Below are positions 54,418-57,477 of a DNA stretch of 57,477 bases, in pieces. The stretch lies in NCBI GenBank assembly GCA_903862245.1, contig CAIOXL010000173.1, positions 1-57,477 of the forward strand. Reading direction: 5' to 3'. The position numbers were made by a program, and so were the translations under genes. Below the pieces are notes generated by a model that saw nothing but the letters and a program-made list of their open reading frames with translations, made no database searches and was not told the DNA's origin. Source of the stretch: an uncultured Geobacteraceae bacterium (GTDB taxonomy: Bacteria > Desulfobacterota > Desulfuromonadia > Geobacterales > Pseudopelobacteraceae). Position 1 is the stretch's first letter. The number at the start of each line of letters is the position of its first letter.

Positions 54418-55290
54418 TTACGCCAGTCGCTGGCGAAGGTATGCTTCAAACTCGGTACTGAACTCCTTCCGCTTCAGTGCCATATCAACGGTGGCTTTCA
54501 AAAAGCCGAGCTTATCGCCGCAATCGTGGCGCAACCCCTCAAACAGACAGCCGTACACCTCTTCCTCTTTCGACAATTTCAAAATGGCATCGGTCAGCTG
54601 AATCTCTCCCCCCCGTCCCGGCTCCTGATCCTGCAGGATGCTGAATATACGCGGCGTCAGTATGTAGCGGCCGATGATCGCCATATCAGACGGAGCCTCA
54701 TCGCGGGCCGGTTTTTCCACCATGTTGGTTATACGGAACGTCCGTTCGTCCAGCTGGTCCGCCGCCACGCACCCGTAGGCGGAGATGTTGTCCATCGGCA
54801 CTTTTTCCAGCGCCAGCACCGAAGCACTCCGCTGATCGTACACATCCAGCAGCTGCCCGAGACAGGGGCGCTGGCCGTCAGCGGTGTCGACGATATCATC
54901 GCCGAGCAAAACGGCGAATGGTTCGTTCCCGACAAAATCTTTGGCGCAGAGGATGGCATGACCCAGTCCCATGGCCTGCCGCTGGCGCACGTAGAAGATG
55001 TCCACCATCTCGGCGATTTCGCGTACCCGTGACAGCTCCCGGTCTTTTCCCTTATCGTACAGGTGTGCTTCCAGCTCCACGGAAATGTCAAAGTGGTCCT
55101 CAATGTTATGCTTGCCCCGACCGGTAATAAACAGGATCTGTTCGATTCCGGAAGCGACCGCTTCCTCCACCACATACTGCACCAGCGGCTTGTCGATCAG
55201 CGGCAGCATTTCCTTGGGGGAGGATTTGGTGGCGGGGAGAAAGCGGGTGCCGAGGCCGGCAACCGGAAAAACAGCTTTTTTTACCTTCAT
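54418..55290 (-). CDS. galU: UTP-glucose-1-phosphate uridylyltransferase
   Basis: Makes UDP-glucose for envelope polysaccharides and glycolipids. The 290 residues start FPVAGLGTRFLPATKSSPKEMLP (nucleotide loop) with VEEAVASGIEQILFITGRGK, then GLGHAILCAKD, LLGDDIV and MVEKP as in GalU. UDP-glucose could feed the GT4 enzyme at 9593, but that is only a metabolic possibility. An inverted-repeat element lies 37 nt upstream of the start. Confidence 0.96.
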   Translation of the reverse strand: MKVKKAVFPVAGLGTRFLPATKSSPKEMLPLIDKPLVQYVVEEAVASGIEQILFITGRGKHNIEDHFDISVELEAHLYDKGKDRELSRVREIAEMVDIFYVRQRQAMGLGHAILCAKDFVGNEPFAVLLGDDIVDTADGQRPCLGQLLDVYDQRSASVLALEKVPMDNISAYGCVAADQLDERTFRITNMVEKPARDEAPSDMAIIGRYILTPRIFSILQDQEPGRGGEIQLTDAILKLSKEEEVYGCLFEGLRHDCGDKLGFLKATVDMALKRKEFSTEFEAYLRQRLA

Positions 55291-55326
55291 GGGGGGGCTC
55301 CGGGGATGTGGCTGGTAAGAATAATA

Positions 55327-55415
55327 AAACAGAGAGGCACCGAGACACAGAGGAAAACTAAATCAGAAAGCCTTGTATCCTGGTTTTCTCAGTGTCTCCG
55401 TGTCTCTGTGTTGAA
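55327..55415. repeat. long imperfect inverted repeat upstream of galU
   Basis: AACAGAGAGGCACCGAGACA with AGGAAAAC (55328-55359) and its near complement GTTTTCTCAGTGTCTCCGTG with TCTCTGTGTT (55383-55414) flank a 23-nt loop. Such CAGAGAC-type hairpins are dispersed in many genomes. It lies between galU and the FmdB gene, both on the minus strand. Confidence 0.7.
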
Positions 55416-55425
55416 CAATCTGGTT

Positions 55426-55659
55426 CTACTCCCCCGAACAGGCACAGCCGCCGCAGCCGGCCGGCTTTGGTGCTTCGGTCTTCGGGCAGTAGCCGGTATT
55501 GAACCAGCCGTCACCTTTCAGGCTGAAGGCTGCCGACGAGATCATCTTTTCAACGGCAGAGCCGCATTCGGGGCATTGGCTGGCCGGCGGGTCGGAGAAC
55601 TTCTGGCGCAGTTCAAACTGGTGGTCACAACTTGTGCAACGGTATTCATACATCGGCAT
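55426..55659 (-). CDS. FmdB-type zinc ribbon protein
   Basis: A 77-residue protein beginning MPMYEYRCTSCDHQFELRQ with CxxC at 8-11 and CPEC at about 29-32, the classic FmdB/putative regulatory zinc ribbon. The C-terminal GCGGCACSGE holds further cysteines. Function is unknown for most members. Confidence 0.88.
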   Translation of the reverse strand: MPMYEYRCTSCDHQFELRQKFSDPPASQCPECGSAVEKMISSAAFSLKGDGWFNTGYCPKTEAPKPAGCGGCACSGE

Positions 55660-55900
55660 GACAGGTTAATCCTCCGGCGGTGATAATTAGGTACGACTGC
55701 ACTATAATAATCCAATGGCCGGTTTGTCAATGTTACAGCATGCGACGGGCCTTTGGGAGACAGTATTATCTGACGTAGTTTGAGAGAATACTGCCTGTAC
55801 ATTCAAGATGTTGTGTGATATCGTCCCCGCCACTATCCCGGGTCTACGCAGGTTGTCAATCAGTGACTATTCTGTAGTATTCATAAAGGTGCGGAACACT

Positions 55901-56308
55901 ATGAAACATCTGATAATAGCCATACTGCTTGTTGCGTCACCGGCGCTGGGCACGGTCTACCGGTGGAACGACTCCGCCGGCATTGCCCACTACACCAACA
56001 GGGAATATGACATCCCGGATCGTTACAAAAGCCGGGCAAAGCCGCTCTACCCGGAAGCCACTGACCCCCGTCCCGGCTCGTCCGCCGGCAGTGGAGAACA
56101 GAAGAGTCCTGAATCAGTGCCGCCACCGGCAGCCGCAGTCCGGCAGCCGGCACCGGCAAGGGCAGCCAGACAGCAGACACCGGCAACTGCAGCCAGACAG
56201 CAGGCCCCTCCTCCCATCGTGAAGGTACAGCCGATTAATGCGGAGACAAAGGCCGAAAAACGGGCAAGAAGAGAAAGGGAGCGGGCGCAGGATGGTGAGC
56301 ACGAATAG
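55901..56308 (+). CDS. DUF4124-domain secreted protein
   Basis: A 135-residue protein with a signal peptide (MKHLIIAILLVASPALG) and the DUF4124 segment TVYRWNDSAGIAHYTNREYDIPDRY. A low-complexity Ala/Pro/Arg/Gln linker (QPAPARAARQQTPATAARQQ) follows, then a basic tail KAEKRARRERERAQ. The linker contains repeated CAGACAGCAGAC-type units and could vary by slippage. The start at 55901 has AAAGGTG upstream. Confidence 0.75.
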   Translation: MKHLIIAILLVASPALGTVYRWNDSAGIAHYTNREYDIPDRYKSRAKPLYPEATDPRPGSSAGSGEQKSPESVPPPAAAVRQPAPARAARQQTPATAARQQAPPPIVKVQPINAETKAEKRARRERERAQDGEHE

Positions 56309-56447
56309 GACTGTAGTGCCGCCACCAGTGAATTAACCGCAGCAAGAAAAACGTGCTTGAACATTTGTAGGCCGTCTCCACTCACAATTATCGGTGAAAT
56401 ACCGGATCGCACATAATCTGCAATAAAAAACAACCAAAATACGAATC

Positions 56448-56463
56448 TGGCCCAGTTCCTGCT
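56448..56463 (+). promoter_or_regulatory. possible sigma-54 promoter in the porin leader region
   Basis: TGGCCCAGTTCCTGCT keeps the GG-N10-GC spacing of -24/-12 promoters. It is about 330 nt before the porin start. A separate sigma-70-like TATAAT is at 56543-56548. The 483-nt gap 56309-56791 holds these and no convincing gene. Confidence 0.3.
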
Positions 56464-56791
56464 AACACTCTGCCTTGCAAACCCGAAATTCAGTACGTAA
56501 ATATGCCGGGTCAGCGCAGCTGTAAAAGCTAATTATCTGATTTATAATACGATATTATGGCTTGTGTGCCGGGGTAAAGTAATGTACGGCATGGCTTGTG
56601 ATACGCAGGGCAACGGTAAAACAGGTCGTATGACGGAACGCTTGGTCGGCAGTCCGGTGTTTTGACGGTTCTGATCGGCACATATTTTTCTCCAGGAGCA
56701 TCCAGAAATGAAAAAAACGAAGGGAGGTGAAGGCAGGATCGTCGTTTGTAAGACAGATACATGGTTCAATCTATGTGAAAGGAGGTCATTA

Positions 56792-57477
56792 ATGGGGATG
56801 AAAAGATTGGTTCAAGCATTCCTCTGTGGAACAGCACTGTTTGCAGCCGCAACAGCTGGAGCGGCGGAAATCCACGGCAGCAGTTCCACTCAGTACCAAT
56901 GGTTTACCGATTACCTGACTGGAAACAAGCAGGCTGAGTTTGGCGAATACCTCAACCTGTCAGTCTCAAAAATCGACGACGCCGGCAAATTGACTTTAAC
57001 CGGTTATGGTCGGTTAACTCAGGACATTTTGAATGGCAAGGGCACGAACGGAAGGCTCTACTACCTGTATGCTGACTACAGTAACCTTTACGACAAAGTC
57101 GACATCAGACTTGGTCGCCAGTTCGTCAACTCTGCAGCCGGCACCGCTCTTGTTGACGGCGGTAGAATCGAGCTTAAAAACGTCGGACCGCTCGCCTTCT
57201 CAGTTATGGGCGGCCGCAACGTCATCTTCAATCTGGATGGCGAAGCATCAAACGACAAAGATTTCGTCTGGGGCGCGGGTGTCTACCTGAACGGTTTCAA
57301 AGGTACCGATGCCGAGTTGAGCTATTTCATGAAACTGGACAGTGCCGGTGTTGCCCGCGATCAGATCGGCGGCACATTCAAACAGTACCTGTTCAATTCC
57401 CTGAAAGTGTATTCAAATGCCCGCTTTGACTTAACAAGCGAGGTATTCAGCGAAGTACTGGCCGGTGTCAAGTACTA
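56792..57477 (+). CDS. porin-like outer-membrane protein (5' part, runs off edge)
   Basis: The ATG at 56792 has AAGGAGG 6 nt upstream. MGMKRLVQAFLCGTALFAAATAGAAEIH is a signal peptide with likely cleavage at AGA-A. The mature region shows alternating hydrophobic patterns and aromatic ends typical of a beta barrel (GYGRLTQDIL, YYLYADYSNLYDKVDIRLGRQF, GPLAFSVMGGRNV). Geobacter species make several such barrels, some paired with multihaem cytochromes. The C-terminal part and neighbours lie beyond the window, so its class cannot be settled. Confidence 0.75.
   Translation, partial: MGMKRLVQAFLCGTALFAAATAGAAEIHGSSSTQYQWFTDYLTGNKQAEFGEYLNLSVSKIDDAGKLTLTGYGRLTQDILNGKGTNGRLYYLYADYSNLYDKVDIRLGRQFVNSAAGTALVDGGRIELKNVGPLAFSVMGGRNVIFNLDGEASNDKDFVWGAGVYLNGFKGTDAELSYFMKLDSAGVARDQIGGTFKQYLFNSLKVYSNARFDLTSEVFSEVLAGVKY

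Noticed and set aside
56560-56700. cyclic-dinucleotide (GEMM) riboswitch in the porin leader
   Set aside because: A GCAGGGCAAC stretch is suggestive, but the conserved GGGACGCAAAGCC-type second half is not there.
56529-56762. 77-codon minus-strand frame upstream of the porin
   Set aside because: No ribosome site or protein-like pattern, and it covers the porin leader.

Overview
The window looks like a stretch of chromosome from a Geobacter-like member of the Geobacterales (Desulfuromonadota). The taxonomic pointers are an adjacent sfrB-sfrA pair (soluble NADPH/Fe(III) oxidoreductase type), an FprA-type flavodiiron protein, many iron-sulfur proteins, an exosortase-associated TIGR04073 protein and a CFI-box-CTERM secreted protein. 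The species cannot be named from sequence alone. Genes are densely packed, often with start/stop overlaps, and no rRNA, tRNA, IS element, prophage or CRISPR array was seen.

Left third (about 0.1-31 kb): a phosphorus and membrane-lipid region. A nine-gene minus-strand run (psiE-like, a secreted DUF3108/DUF6134-like protein, a large unrecognised protein, phosphatidylserine decarboxylase, an Lgt paralogue, DUF2062, a Zn-dependent phospholipase C-like protein, M28 peptidase, alpha/beta hydrolase) diverges from a plus-strand run (PHP-GT4 fusion, ppk1, a 59-aa SAP-like protein, arsenate reductase). Convergent to that, all on the minus strand, lie Ppx/GppA-HD, CHAD and SixA genes, a full C-P lyase operon (phnC, D, E, acetyltransferase, G, H, I, J, K, L, M, TIM-barrel protein), then a GH3-family synthetase with an alpha/beta hydrolase. 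Four promoters here (psiE run, PHP-GT4 run, phn, hydrolase-GH3) carry tandem 7-bp direct repeats with an 11-bp period whose last copy ends exactly 10 nt before a -10-like hexamer. That is the known geometry of PhoB-dependent promoters. A fifth, weaker candidate precedes the large unknown gene. I infer a phosphate-starvation regulon linking phosphonate use, polyphosphate, glycolipid/phospholipid remodelling and a GH3 enzyme.

Middle (31-44.6 kb): M29-type aminopeptidase, sfrB-sfrA, a B12-binding-type radical SAM protein with a 59-aa zinc-ribbon-like partner, flavodiiron protein, radA, and an acyl-CoA ligase/acyl-ACP thioesterase pair.

Right third (44.7-57.5 kb): an S-adenosylmethionine cycle group (ArsR-methyltransferase fusion regulator resembling SahR, ahcY, metK) with operator-like inverted repeats at two promoters; a CysCluster (YkgJ) protein; a CFI-box-CTERM metalloprotease with a small secreted partner; a family B DNA polymerase; a TIGR04073 protein; galU; a FmdB zinc ribbon; a DUF4124 protein; and the 5' part of a porin-like outer-membrane protein running off the right edge. 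Several families of short intergenic inverted repeats are scattered from 31 kb rightwards.
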